A stretch of 64,000 nt of DNA, from NCBI GenBank assembly GCA_965220385.1, contig OZ244825.1, forward strand, positions 5,580,001-5,644,000, given 5' to 3'. The notes under the pieces were generated by a model. That model saw nothing but the letters and a program-made list of their open reading frames with translations, ran no database searches and was not told the DNA's origin. Positions 1-8,950 of the stretch are shown here, piece by piece. A program made the position numbers and the translations under genes. Within the stretch, counting starts at the first letter, position 1. Each line of letters opens with the position of its first letter. The DNA is from PCPOR2b sp965220385. Its GTDB lineage: Bacteria; Poribacteria; WGA-4E; PCPOR2b.

Positions 1-2501
1 CAAACAACCTGTGCCTTTTGGACGATAAGAAAATACTTTTTTGCAGCAAAAACTTGCTCGTTGATAACATCGCAACGTGTTGAAGCCAATTCGCTAGGAA
101 TCTCATCGAGCAGCGCGGGATACTCGCTGCCCCCGCCCACCAACGCGTTAACATCCCCGAAATAAACCTTGCGGTATCCCAGCACACCATTTCCATCCAA
201 AATAAATTCCGATCCCTCAAGGCTGAAGGTATTAGATATACCCGGCACAAGTGCACCATAGGCAAATCGCTTTGTGGTGTTGGGAAGGTTCGGTGGAGGT
301 TCAAGGATTTCGGCGGGTTCCCCGTACTTTTCGATAACTTGGTTTTTGCTCAATCCGACGAAGAATTGGGACGGTAATTGTGATCTCGGGATTCGATTCT
401 TCGGATAGATTGTCCGTCGTTTTGCAGGTAGGAAACCCTGTTGCTTTTTCAACTGTTTTAAGGTTGTCAAGACTACTGCGCCTCCCGGTTGCTCCGATGC
501 CTTTTGTGTTTTGAGTTTCCGTTTCAGTTTGTTAAGATGATGGCGTACCTCCCGGTTTTCGGGGTGAGTCTTGATCACCCCTTCCCACACCGCCATTGCT
601 GCATCGGGATTCTCCTGTGACAGATAATATTCACCGAGTGCGATAGGGACTGCATAGAAACTCGAATCTTTCTCGATTGATGCTTTGAACGAGGTAATTG
701 CTGCATCTGCGTTTCCTTTGAGAAAATCCAGTTGTCCATTTCCGTAGGGTATCAGTGGATGATCAGGATATTTGGAGACGAGCGTATCAATAATATCCTG
801 TGTTTTCTCTGTCATTCCACCCTTATAAGCTGCCATCGCCGCATGTACCTTTGCATAGACAATTTGGTTATTGAGGAGACGTTGTGCTGCTGGGAGCGTC
901 GCATCTGTTCTGTGCTGTTGTGCAATGCGGGCGGCAGCCTCATATTGTGTTTTTGCGCGGGTATAGTTACCGTATCTATAACAGATCGCGCCAAGTTCCT
1001 TTTCACTTTCGTAAGTGCCGCCGTTTCCATTGGCAAGATCTTCGAGAACGATTGCTCGATCTCTATCATTTAAGCGATAGAAAAGGACGTAAGCCAGATT
1101 CTGGAGCGCATCAGTATAGTCCGTTTTGATGGCGATGGCACGCTCGCAAAATTCCGCCTCTTTTGCGTAATTTCCCATCTTCTGATGAACTACCCCCAAT
1201 TTCCAATAAAGCTCCGGGTCTTTACTCCGATTTATTCCTATAGCAGAATTGTAAGTCCTAATAGCGGCTTTGTAATTTTCATCCAAGTGTTGATTGTCGC
1301 CGACCTTGATGACGTGCTCAAGGAGTTGTGCACTTTTTTTCATCTCTCTTTTTAACATTTCCGTAGCACGCTGATGCATGCCCAGCTTACGATAACATAC
1401 GGCGAGGTGATAAGAGGTAAATAGATCGATTGGTATATTCTTGCGTTCGGCAAGTTGGATTGCATAAAAGAACAACGCTCCAGCATCTCGGTAATTTTGA
1501 GAGTCTAAGTTCCTAAAAGCGAACGCCAGTACGATGTTGTTCAACATGATGTCGTTGTTAGAAGCTAATTTTGAACCTTCTGTCTTAGGATTCAGAAGTA
1601 GCTTCCTATGACTCATAATAATACCCTTCATCGCTTGCTGCCAAGGCTCGATGATAAGCTCAGGATTGACGCCGAAACCGGAGTCGGAGTAGTCTAGTAC
1701 CTCCTCCATTGCGGGACTACGTTCAATCCTGCGCTTTGGACGGTTTCTCTCACGGCGCTGGCTCTGGCGCTCCAATGTACGCTCCATCTGTGTTGGTGAA
1801 TAATCGTCCGGTTTGGGAATAATTGCTCCCATCAAGCGGAGTTCTTGTTTTGCGATGCTAACTAATTCTTCCGTGCCCTCGATGTTGCTGTGCCGCTTAA
1901 CGATAGATTGGTAAGTTTGCATGGCGGCGTTTTGATCCCGAAGCCGTTCCTCCTGAATTCCGGCTTTATTGACCAACGCCTGCGCTGCTCGTTTACCCTC
2001 CGGGTAGCGGTTTGCTACATTGTCATAAACTTCGATGGCTTTCTCGTAATCTCCAACGTCTTCATAGCTTTTTGCCAACATCAGTTGGGCATTATGACTA
2101 AGTTCTGACATCGGAAATTTGTTAATGATGATGTTAAAGAACTGTTGCGCCGATTGATAATCCTTTATTTTGAAGTGATAGATTCCTAGGCGATGGTATG
2201 CTTCAATGGCTTCTTCACTGTCAGGAGCCGCAGCGATAAGATTTTGATAAATCTGGACCCCTTGTTGGGGTTGATTCATCTTTTCAATATGTAATTTGGC
2301 GATAGCTAGTTGCGCTTGACGTGATTCTGGTGTTTCGGGTTTGGAATCGACTAGCGTCTGATATACGTCGATCGCTCCTTGATAGTCCTGATCTTGTAGG
2401 TGCTTTTCCGCTAGCTTCTGTGTATTTGACGCAACACAAGCATATTGGGTAACCGCAATCACAGCGATAAGGATAAAGATGATGTGCCTAATGGTTTTCA
2501 T
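1..2501 (-). CDS. TPR-repeat protein, secreted or membrane-anchored, 3' end cut by window edge
   Basis: The frame is open from the ATG at 2501 down to the window edge, giving more than 830 residues without a stop. The N-terminus begins MKTIRHIIFILIAVIAVTQYAC, a hydrophobic signal segment that may be a lipobox. Many tetratricopeptide units follow, with patterns such as DYQGAIDVYQTLVDSKP and GDYEKAIEVYDNVANRYPEG. A proline/arginine-rich linker (around residues 245-275) separates the first TPR block from a second one. The visible C-terminal part, including SKNQVIEKYGEPAEI, resembles SmpA/BamE-type small modules, but this is weak. It lies 35 bp downstream of the last PD40 gene on the same strand, so it is probably the last visible gene of that operon. 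The role is likely protein-protein scaffolding at the envelope; the substrate is unknown. Confidence 0.8.
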   Translation of the reverse strand, partial: MKTIRHIIFILIAVIAVTQYACVASNTQKLAEKHLQDQDYQGAIDVYQTLVDSKPETPESRQAQLAIAKLHIEKMNQPQQGVQIYQNLIAAAPDSEEAIEAYHRLGIYHFKIKDYQSAQQFFNIIINKFPMSELSHNAQLMLAKSYEDVGDYEKAIEVYDNVANRYPEGKRAAQALVNKAGIQEERLRDQNAAMQTYQSIVKRHSNIEGTEELVSIAKQELRLMGAIIPKPDDYSPTQMERTLERQSQRRERNRPKRRIERSPAMEEVLDYSDSGFGVNPELIIEPWQQAMKGIIMSHRKLLLNPKTEGSKLASNNDIMLNNIVLAFAFRNLDSQNYRDAGALFFYAIQLAERKNIPIDLFTSYHLAVCYRKLGMHQRATEMLKREMKKSAQLLEHVIKVGDNQHLDENYKAAIRTYNSAIGINRSKDPELYWKLGVVHQKMGNYAKEAEFCERAIAIKTDYTDALQNLAYVLFYRLNDRDRAIVLEDLANGNGGTYESEKELGAICYRYGNYTRAKTQYEAAARIAQQHRTDATLPAAQRLLNNQIVYAKVHAAMAAYKGGMTEKTQDIIDTLVSKYPDHPLIPYGNGQLDFLKGNADAAITSFKASIEKDSSFYAVPIALGEYYLSQENPDAAMAVWEGVIKTHPENREVRHHLNKLKRKLKTQKASEQPGGAVVLTTLKQLKKQQGFLPAKRRTIYPKNRIPRSQLPSQFFVGLSKNQVIEKYGEPAEILEPPPNLPNTTKRFAYGALVPGISNTFSLEGSEFILDGNGVLGYRKVYFGDVNALVGGGSEYPALLDEIPSELASTRCDVINEQVFAAKKYFLIVQKAQVV

Positions 2502-2536
2502 CGTTTCTCTCCTTTATGCTAAGTATCTTCCACATT

Positions 2537-3607
2537 TTACTTCGCTCTGTGGGTACTGCTGCGTTTGATTCCTCCCCATAAGGTTGCCAATTTCCCCTTT
2601 GAGGAAACCTTCAAGGTGGGTGCCGGTTCCCATGAGGGGCCCCTGTCTATAGCTGGATGATTGGTGAGGTTAATGGGATTAGTCCCATCAGCATTCATCA
2701 CATAGATTTCCCAATCTCCGTCACGGTTAGAGGAAAATACAATCCGAAGCTCATCCGGTGACCAATCGGGTTGAGTGTCTTCAGCCGGGTGATTGGTGAG
2801 ATTAATGGGATTAGTCCCATCAGCATTCATCACATAGATTTCCCAATTGTCGTTACCGTCCCGGTTAGATTGGAATGCAATCTGGTTTCCATCCGGTGAC
2901 CAAGCAGGATTACCATCTGCGGCTGGGTGGTTGGTGAGATTGATAAGGTTTGCACCGTCAGGGGTCATGGCATAGATGTCCGAAGGTGCCTTCCAGAAAT
3001 CGAATTCCCAACCTCCGTCCCGGTTAGATTCAAATGCAATCTGCATTCCGTCCGGAGACCAATCCGGTGTCCGGTCTTTGGCACCATGGTTGGTTAAGTT
3101 ACGTGGGTTCCCTCCATCAGCATCCATCACCCAAATATTCCGGCGGGATCCACCACCTTCTTGCTTAAAGCCCTCGTCAGAGGTAAATGCAATCTGTTTC
3201 CCATCCGGAGACCAAGAGGAAATGAAGTCCGCTCTTTCTGGCGATTGAGTCAGGTTAATGGGATTGGTCCCATCGGGGTTCATCACATAAATCTCAGCGA
3301 AAATTATTCCTTTCGGCTTGTGCAAATCTCGAAATGATGCAAAGGTGATTTTCTTCCCATCAGGAGACCAAGCAGGTGCGCTGTCATATTGAAGGTGTCT
3401 GGTAAGTTGCCGAACTCTTTTTCCATCAGGATTCATCAGGAAGATTTCGCCATTATCTGAGTTGCGGGTGGACATAAAAGCAATTCTAGGGTCAGCAGCT
3501 TGCACCAGACTTGCCGATGTCAAGAGGAGGTTCGCAGCAAGAACCAAAAGCCCGCCGCAAAGATAGCGGGTTTGTATCTTTCGTTTGAACCATGTGCGTT
3601 TCATCAT
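2537..3607 (-). CDS. Secreted six-bladed PD40 (TolB-like) beta-propeller protein, paralogue 4
   Basis: The 356-residue protein has an N-terminal signal peptide (basic start, hydrophobic stretch, cleavage near VQAAD at about residue 38). Five WSPDG-centred PD40 units plus an N-terminal strand make six blades, with the repeated phrase NADGTNPINLTNHP between blades. The fifth unit is slightly degenerate (WSPDELRIVF). TolB-type propellers bind proteins or peptides; no catalytic residues are seen. The last 25 or so residues carry the tail KGKLATLWGGIKRSS shared with the other propellers here. This is the most distal of four tandem paralogues, separated from the next gene upstream by 32 bp, and it starts at an ATG preceded by GGAAAAAA. 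Export to the periplasm or cell surface is inferred from the signal peptide. Confidence 0.9.
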   Translation of the reverse strand: MMKRTWFKRKIQTRYLCGGLLVLAANLLLTSASLVQAADPRIAFMSTRNSDNGEIFLMNPDGKRVRQLTRHLQYDSAPAWSPDGKKITFASFRDLHKPKGIIFAEIYVMNPDGTNPINLTQSPERADFISSWSPDGKQIAFTSDEGFKQEGGGSRRNIWVMDADGGNPRNLTNHGAKDRTPDWSPDGMQIAFESNRDGGWEFDFWKAPSDIYAMTPDGANLINLTNHPAADGNPAWSPDGNQIAFQSNRDGNDNWEIYVMNADGTNPINLTNHPAEDTQPDWSPDELRIVFSSNRDGDWEIYVMNADGTNPINLTNHPAIDRGPSWEPAPTLKVSSKGKLATLWGGIKRSSTHRAK

Positions 3608-3639
3608 TTTTTTCCTTTATGCTTAGTCTGTCGCAAATT

Positions 3640-4710
3640 CTACCTGCCCCCGTAGGTGTTTGTGCGCTTGACGTTTCCCCATAAGGTTGCCAATTTCCTC
3701 TTTGGGGCAACACTTAAAGCAGGGGCAGGTCCCCACGAAGGACTACTGTCCCAGTCACGATTTTGAGTAAGGCGGATAGGATTAGTCCCGTCAGCGTTCA
3801 TCACATAGATTTCCCAGTTATTGTCACGGTCGCGATCACGGTCAGAGTCAAAAGCAATTCGTGTCCCATCTGGTGACCAAGAAGCGTGATTGTCTTCAGC
3901 TGGGTGGTTGGTAAGGTTAATAGGATTGGTCCCGTCAGCATTCATCACATAGATTTCTAAGTTTCCATCTCGGTCAGAAGCGAACGCAATTTGATTCCCG
4001 TCCGGCGACCAATCCGGTCTGCCATCTTTCGCTAGATGATTGGTGAGATTGATAGGATTAGTCCCGTCAGTATTCATCAGGTAGATTTCCCAATTTCCGT
4101 CACGATCAGAGGAAAATGCAATCCGCTTTCCGTCCGGTGACCAATCCGGAGTTTCGTCTAGGGCATCATGATTGGTCAGGTTGATGGGATTGGCACCATC
4201 TGCATCCATCACAAAAATATCCGAGTTAGCGAGAAGGTCCGCGTTGAAAAGTTTAGCAGATGTAAAGGCAATCTGTCTTCCGTCCGGCGACCAAGAGGAA
4301 ACCCCATCCGCCCTTTCTGGTACTTGAGTCAAATTAACAGGATTGGTGCCATCGGGGTTCATCACATAGATTTCACCACGATGGATTTCACCTTTAGGAA
4401 GTTGTTCCAGATCGCGAAATGACACAAAGGTGATTCGCTTCCCGTCCGGCGACCAAGCGGGCTCGAAGTCAGATTTCGGTTGTTCGGTGAGTCGGTGGAT
4501 TTGTTTCCCGTTGGGGTCCATCAGGTAAATTTCGGCATTCCAATCCTCTTCGGCCGGCCAATCCCAGTCACGGGTGGATGCAAAGGCAATCGTTGTATTA
4601 TTGAGTTGTGCAAGGCTTGTCGATGCCAAGAGAAGGTACACGGCGAGCATCAAAAGTCCACTGCGAAGATAACAGGTTTGTGTCTTCCAATTGAACAGTG
4701 CGAGTGTCAT
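3640..4710 (-). CDS. Secreted six-bladed PD40 (TolB-like) beta-propeller protein, paralogue 3
   Basis: The 356-residue protein has a signal peptide ending near ASTSLAQ (about residue 35). Five WSPDG repeats and one N-terminal IAFASTRD strand form a six-blade propeller. Blade loops carry insertions relative to the neighbours, such as an extra acidic DRDRDRDNNW run in the fifth repeat. The C-terminal tail KRKLATLWGNVKRTN matches the tail of the neighbouring propellers. A good ribosome-binding site (AGGAGGAAAA) precedes the ATG at 4710. The gene sits in an uninterrupted leftward run of paralogues with 30-45 bp gaps, which implies one transcript. The ligand is unknown; sequence divergence between paralogues lies mainly in the blade-connecting loops, where propellers usually bind their partners. 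Confidence 0.9.
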   Translation of the reverse strand: MTLALFNWKTQTCYLRSGLLMLAVYLLLASTSLAQLNNTTIAFASTRDWDWPAEEDWNAEIYLMDPNGKQIHRLTEQPKSDFEPAWSPDGKRITFVSFRDLEQLPKGEIHRGEIYVMNPDGTNPVNLTQVPERADGVSSWSPDGRQIAFTSAKLFNADLLANSDIFVMDADGANPINLTNHDALDETPDWSPDGKRIAFSSDRDGNWEIYLMNTDGTNPINLTNHLAKDGRPDWSPDGNQIAFASDRDGNLEIYVMNADGTNPINLTNHPAEDNHASWSPDGTRIAFDSDRDRDRDNNWEIYVMNADGTNPIRLTQNRDWDSSPSWGPAPALSVAPKRKLATLWGNVKRTNTYGGR

Positions 4711-4751
4711 CGTTTTCCTCCTTTATCTTTCTGCTGAATCCCTCACAGATT

Positions 4752-5783
4752 CTACTTCCCATTGTAGGTATTAGCACGCTTGACGTTTCCCCACAAAGTT
4801 ACCAATCTTCCCTTTGCGGAAACACTTAAAGCGGGTGCCGGTTCCCATGCGGGACCACTGTCCCATGCAGGGTGATTGGTCAAGTTAATGGGATTTGTAC
4901 CGTCAACGTTCATCACATAGACTTCCCAATTGTCGTTAGGCTTCTTTTCCCAATTTCCATCGCGGTTAGTGGAGAAAGCAATCCGATTACCGTCCGGTTC
5001 CCATGCGGGACCACCGTCTCGTGCAGGGTGATTGGTCAAGTTAATGGGATTTGTACCGTCAGCATTCATCACATAGACTTCCCTATTTCCGTCACGGTTA
5101 GATTGGAAAGCAATCTGATTTCCGTCCGGCGACCAATCGGGACTACCATCTTTTGCTGGATGCTTGGTGAGATTGACAAGGTTTGCTCCATCAGAGGTCA
5201 TGACATAGACTTCTCTATTTCCACCCCAGATATCGAATTCCCAGTCACTGTTGCGATCAGAGGAGAATGCAATCTGCCTCCCGTCCGGTGACCAATCGGG
5301 ATTCGTGTCGGAGGCATCATGGTTAGTTAGATTGCGTTGGTTTGTTCCATCTGCCTCCATCACCCAGATATCCCCTGTTGAAAAGACAATCTGTTTTCCG
5401 TCCGGTGACCAAGACGGATTACTATCCGATCTTTCTGGCGATTGAGTTAGGTTGATGGGATTGGTGCCATCAGGGTTCATCACATAAATTTCTCGGGGAT
5501 CATCCCGGAATGACACGAAGGCTATCTTCTGCCCATCAGGAGACCAGGCAGGTATTCCGTCAGCTTGAGGGTGTTCAGTGAGTCGGCGAACTCGTTTCCC
5601 ATCGGAATTCATCAAGTAAATTTCCCAATTCCTCTCGTCGTGCCGGTTGGACATAAAGGCAATCCTTGTGTCAGCACTTTGTGCCAAATCTACTGATGTC
5701 AAGAGAAGGCATACAGCGAGTGCCAAAATCCCAGCGCGAAGATAGTAGGCTTGTATCCCCTGTTTGAGCCATGCGGGTTGCAT
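4752..5783 (-). CDS. Secreted six-bladed PD40 (TolB-like) beta-propeller protein, paralogue 2
   Basis: The 343-residue protein has an N-terminal signal peptide with probable cleavage after SVDLAQS. Six PD40 blades are visible; the fifth unit reads WEPDG instead of WSPDG. The repeat phrase MNADGTNPINLTNHP recurs nearly unchanged, evidence of recent internal and inter-gene duplication or gene conversion. The tail KGRLVTLWGNVKRAN ends the protein. The start ATG at 5783 is preceded by AGGAGGAAGACA. The gene is co-oriented with its neighbours, with 41 bp gaps on both sides. No enzymatic motif is present; a peptide- or protein-binding role outside the cytoplasm is inferred from the family. Confidence 0.9.
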   Translation of the reverse strand: MQPAWLKQGIQAYYLRAGILALAVCLLLTSVDLAQSADTRIAFMSNRHDERNWEIYLMNSDGKRVRRLTEHPQADGIPAWSPDGQKIAFVSFRDDPREIYVMNPDGTNPINLTQSPERSDSNPSWSPDGKQIVFSTGDIWVMEADGTNQRNLTNHDASDTNPDWSPDGRQIAFSSDRNSDWEFDIWGGNREVYVMTSDGANLVNLTKHPAKDGSPDWSPDGNQIAFQSNRDGNREVYVMNADGTNPINLTNHPARDGGPAWEPDGNRIAFSTNRDGNWEKKPNDNWEVYVMNVDGTNPINLTNHPAWDSGPAWEPAPALSVSAKGRLVTLWGNVKRANTYNGK

Positions 5784-5824
5784 TGTCTTCCTCCTTTACT
5801 TATCTGTCAGATTCCTCACAAATT

Positions 5825-6877
5825 CTACTTCACACCGTAGATATTGCTACGCTTGACTTTTCCCCATAAGGTTGCCAACTTCTCCTTTGAGGAAACGCTT
5901 AAGGTTGGTGCCGGTCCCCATGAGGGACTTGTGTCCGTCGCTGGGTGATTGGTAAGGTTAATGGGGTTAGTCCCATCAGAGTTCAGCGCATAAATTTCCC
6001 AGTTTGCGTCACGGTTAGAGTCGAAAGCGATCCGTGTTCCGTCTGGCGACCAAGAAGGACGATTGTCTATCGCTGGGTGATTGGTGAGGTTAATGGGGTT
6101 GGTCCCATCAGAGTTCATCACATAAATTTCTATGTTTTTGTCTGCCTCATCCTTTTTGTCACGGTCAGAGGTGAAAACAATCCGTTTCCCGTCCGGAGAC
6201 CAATTCGGTCTGCCATCTCTCGCTGGGTGATTGGTAAGGTTAATAGGGTTTGTGCCATCGGCGTTCATCACGTAGATTTCCCAGTTTCCATCACGATCGG
6301 AGGAAAACGCAATCTGGTTCCCATCTGGCGACCAAGCCGGAGCCATATCTTGTGCATCATGTTTGGTCAGACTACGAGAATTACCGCCATCTACATCCGT
6401 CACCCAGATATCGGATCGGAAGAGATCTTCTTGAGCAAAAAGTTCGGAAGAGCCGAAGACAATCTGCTGCCCGTCTGGTGACCAAGAGGAACCCAAATCC
6501 GGTTTTTCTACCGATTGAGTCAGGTTAATGGGATTGGTGCCATCAGCATTCATCAAATAAATCTCACCGAGAATGATTCCCGGGTTCTGAATTCGATTCA
6601 GATCTCGAAATGATGTAAAGGTGATTTTTTGCCCATCAGGAGACCAAGCAGCCCCTCCGTCATATTGAGGATGTTTGGTGAGCCGGCGAAGCCGTTTCCC
6701 ATCAGAACTCATACGGTAAATTTCGCTATTCCCACTACGCTTGGACGTAAAAGCAATGCTTGTGTCTGCGGCTTGCGCCAGTTTTGTCCATGCCAAGAGG
6801 AAACACGCGGCGAGCATTAAAAGTCCGCTGTGAAGATAGCAGGTTCGTATTTTCGATTTGAACAATGTGCGTTTCAT
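5825..6877 (-). CDS. Secreted six-bladed PD40 (TolB-like) beta-propeller protein, paralogue 1 (promoter-proximal)
   Basis: The 350-residue protein has a signal peptide (MKRTLFKSK start, hydrophobic core, cleavage near KLAQAAD). Five WSPDG units plus the N-terminal strand give six blades. The tail is KEKLATLWGKVKRSN. The start at 6877 has a GGAGAGA ribosome-binding site. It is the first gene of the leftward propeller operon and is transcribed divergently from the SgrR-like regulator at 7265. The intervening region carries a conserved promoter pair and a palindrome, so this gene is the likeliest regulated target. The ligand is unknown. Confidence 0.9.
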   Translation of the reverse strand: MKRTLFKSKIRTCYLHSGLLMLAACFLLAWTKLAQAADTSIAFTSKRSGNSEIYRMSSDGKRLRRLTKHPQYDGGAAWSPDGQKITFTSFRDLNRIQNPGIILGEIYLMNADGTNPINLTQSVEKPDLGSSWSPDGQQIVFGSSELFAQEDLFRSDIWVTDVDGGNSRSLTKHDAQDMAPAWSPDGNQIAFSSDRDGNWEIYVMNADGTNPINLTNHPARDGRPNWSPDGKRIVFTSDRDKKDEADKNIEIYVMNSDGTNPINLTNHPAIDNRPSWSPDGTRIAFDSNRDANWEIYALNSDGTNPINLTNHPATDTSPSWGPAPTLSVSSKEKLATLWGKVKRSNIYGVK

Positions 6878-6961
6878 CGTTTCTCTCCTTAATCCATACG
6901 CTCAAAGTTAGACGAATATGAACCGTGGAATCGGCTCAAAGACCTATCTGGCCCCATTGTG

Positions 6962-6989
6962 ATTATAAGAATACCAGTTTATTACACAA
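6962..6989 (-). promoter_or_regulatory. Promoter of the PD40 propeller operon
   Basis: Read leftward, a -35 TTGTGT and a perfect -10 TATAAT are separated by 16 bp. The equivalent region upstream of the Kelch gene (10087-10114) keeps the same spacing, the same -10 and a near-identical -35 (TTGTCT), which supports function by conservation between duplicates. Confidence 0.65.
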
Positions 6990-7007
6990 AAATTCCAGTC
7001 CCTTTTG

Positions 7008-7036
7008 GAAGTATGGACATGATATGTCCATACTTC
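7008..7036. promoter_or_regulatory. Perfect palindrome between divergent promoters, candidate operator (copy 1)
   Basis: Arms GAAGTATGGACAT and ATGTCCATACTTC (13 bp each) are perfectly complementary around a 3-bp centre. The element lies about 19 bp upstream of the leftward -35 and 12 bp upstream of the rightward -35. The duplicate at 10134-10160 has a paired change in both arms that preserves symmetry. The likely binder is the adjacent SgrR-like protein, by position only. Confidence 0.65.
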
Positions 7037-7047
7037 TCAAAAACTAG

Positions 7048-7077
7048 TTGCAAATCGAAAGCAAGGAGATTTATACT
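7048..7077 (+). promoter_or_regulatory. Promoter of SgrR-like gene 1
   Basis: A -35 TTGCAA and a -10 TATACT are 18 bp apart. The duplicate at 10175-10204 has TTGAAG, 18 bp, TATACT. This would leave a leader of about 180 nt before the ATG at 7265. Confidence 0.5.
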
Positions 7078-7209
7078 GTGAACTGTTTTGGGTGGAGGCA
7101 ATCAGTGTCCTCTTGACATGGAGGGTTGTCGAAACGCTGTTCCTATACAGATCACCGTTGACAAAAACCAAAAATGTCTAGAAATTCGGTCACTGATATC
7201 AGGTAAGTT

Positions 7210-7245
7210 GCCCTATCTGTAGGAGACTGTTTCCAAAGATAGGGC
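7210..7245 (+). promoter_or_regulatory. Leader hairpin just upstream of SgrR-like gene 1
   Basis: GCCCTATCT (7210-7218) pairs perfectly with AGATAGGGC (7237-7245) around an 18-nt loop, ending 19 nt before the ATG at 7265. It could influence translation initiation. The paralogue leader aligns here but does not keep this 9-bp stem; it has a short GGGAG/CTCCC stem at 10433-10447 instead. Confidence 0.35.
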
Positions 7246-7264
7246 TGAATTGGCAGGTGCACAA

Positions 7265-8884
7265 ATGTCCAAAGTCGATACGCTTCTCAAACTCATTGCC
7301 TATCAACAGCAACACCCCCAAGCCAGCGATGCGGAGATTGCCGAAGGGATTGGAATGTCGTCACGCCATGTCAGACGCTGCAAAAAAGAGGTGAACCTTC
7401 TCAAACATCAGTTAGCTGAGTCCACCTTGCAACCGGGGCAGATTCAATTTCTGCTGTCACTACTGAATCGACGGGAACCCGATCAGCAGGAGATTGTGCA
7501 ACACCTTCAAAGGCAAATCGGTGTATCTTACACCGGAAGTCTTCGTATCAAGCAGCCCGGCGAGCACGCATCTCGGAGTTGGATCGAGATCGGAGAATTG
7601 ACCGACGTCGAACTGGGGTCTTTAGACCATCCGGACCCGATACTGTTTTCTTGGCTTCAGTTCCTATGCTATGAGCCCCTCCTGATGTCCTACCAAAATG
7701 GAGAAATCGAAGAACGGCTTGCAATCGGTTGCGAGCCGGTGCAAGGACATTCGGAGTGGCAGCTGACCTTGAGAGAGGATCTTCGTTGGAGCGATGGGAA
7801 GCCGATTACATTTGAAGAGGTCATCGAAGCGTTTTCCGCAAGCCGTATCGCTCCGATTATCACAGAGATTAAACCTGAGGGCAAGATACAACTCCGCATT
7901 CGACTGTCTCAAGCGGAGGCGCTCTTTCCCTTTTGGCTGCGCTATATCTGCCCGCTCCCTTCCCACTCGATCCAACCCTATAGTGTGACTTCCGGTGCCT
8001 ATCAACTAAAGCGTTTCCGTCCAGATATCATGACCCTTTACTTCGAGCACAATCCGGATTATTATCGCGGTAAGAATACCTGTATCGATTGGTTGACCGT
8101 GAAACGCTTCACACGACCCGCCAATGCCGTTAAGGCAATCGAGGAGGGGGCAATCGATCTGCTCTATCTCTATATCCATGCGCTGCAGCCGCTCTACCAA
8201 TTTTCAACGACAGCACCTTGTCAACAGTGGCCCTTTTTTCAAGATAACTACTACGCCCTAGTTCTTAATAATCAGCACGGTCTCTTCTCAGATAAACGGA
8301 ACTGTAGTTTGCTGAAACAATCTATTGATTATCGAGCAATCAACTTTTATCTGAGCGTGGGCGAAGGCGCCGAGGAACCGGAGATAGTACAACCTTCTCA
8401 GCCTCTTGATATTCGGGTAGCCTGTTCGAGGGTAGAGGACGCTGCGGGAGGGACGTTACGCCACTTAGCTCATCTTATTGGACAATCAGCGGGGTCCACT
8501 GTGGTAGATCCTATCTCTGTTAAAGGAGAGATGCGGGAAGAAGCGGATGCCTTTTTAACTCAACTCTTTTTGGGTTTGGAGTACAACCGCCTGTCATGGT
8601 TTTTTCATTCCGATGGGAAGTACAATTTTTTTGGATACGCTAATCCCCAAGTGGATGCGCTGCTCTCTCAACTTGACCAAACAACGAACATGGCAGCAAG
8701 AAGAAGGATTGGGAGACGGGTGCTGGACCTCCTACAGGAAGACTTCGCGGTGATTCTGCTGGCACCCTGTTTTGAATACACAGTCTCGCCGTTAGAAATC
8801 CAGTTCGACGATAACCTCACCAGTCTCCTTGATTTGCTTCAAAATATGAACCAAGTTACCGTTGAGCGCCATCGATCCAGTTAG
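7265..8884 (+). CDS. SgrR-like regulator: N-terminal helix-turn-helix plus solute-binding-protein-like domain (copy 1)
   Basis: The 539-residue protein starts with a winged/helix-turn-helix domain (about residues 1-50, with AEIAEGIGMSSRHVRRCKKEV as recognition region). A linker is followed by a domain like the family 5 extracellular solute-binding proteins of ABC transporters (PF00496-type; WQLTLREDLRWSDGKPITFEEV near residue 175, then SGAYQLKRFRPDIMTLYFE). This is the architecture of E. coli SgrR, in which the binding-protein-like part senses a small molecule in the cytoplasm. There is no signal peptide. ATG 7265 is chosen because AGGTG lies just upstream and the GGTGCACAAATG context is identical in the paralogue; an upstream in-frame TTG at 7250 is possible. 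It is divergent from the PD40 operon, suggesting it controls those genes and itself. Confidence 0.8.
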   Translation: MSKVDTLLKLIAYQQQHPQASDAEIAEGIGMSSRHVRRCKKEVNLLKHQLAESTLQPGQIQFLLSLLNRREPDQQEIVQHLQRQIGVSYTGSLRIKQPGEHASRSWIEIGELTDVELGSLDHPDPILFSWLQFLCYEPLLMSYQNGEIEERLAIGCEPVQGHSEWQLTLREDLRWSDGKPITFEEVIEAFSASRIAPIITEIKPEGKIQLRIRLSQAEALFPFWLRYICPLPSHSIQPYSVTSGAYQLKRFRPDIMTLYFEHNPDYYRGKNTCIDWLTVKRFTRPANAVKAIEEGAIDLLYLYIHALQPLYQFSTTAPCQQWPFFQDNYYALVLNNQHGLFSDKRNCSLLKQSIDYRAINFYLSVGEGAEEPEIVQPSQPLDIRVACSRVEDAAGGTLRHLAHLIGQSAGSTVVDPISVKGEMREEADAFLTQLFLGLEYNRLSWFFHSDGKYNFFGYANPQVDALLSQLDQTTNMAARRRIGRRVLDLLQEDFAVILLAPCFEYTVSPLEIQFDDNLTSLLDLLQNMNQVTVERHRSS

Positions 8885-8930
8885 CAACCTCACGCTAAGG
8901 CTATGGCAGCCCATGAGCGAATGTACTCAT
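8881..8930 (-). pseudogene. Remnant 3' end of a HEAT-repeat gene, left by duplication
   Basis: The 50 or so bases after SgrR-like gene 1 match the 3' end of the intact PhyH-HEAT gene at 12118 (shared blocks TTAGCAACCT and a 25-bp identical run over the start of the last repeat). Read leftward it would encode YIRSWAAIAL followed by a stop. It lacks any upstream coding part and marks where the duplicated block ended. Confidence 0.7.
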
Positions 8931-8950
8931 TTGCATCTTTCTATCTTCAG

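Noticed and set aside
732..1129. Short open frames on the plus strand
   Set aside because: They lie opposite the long TPR frame, which has clear repeats and codon continuity.
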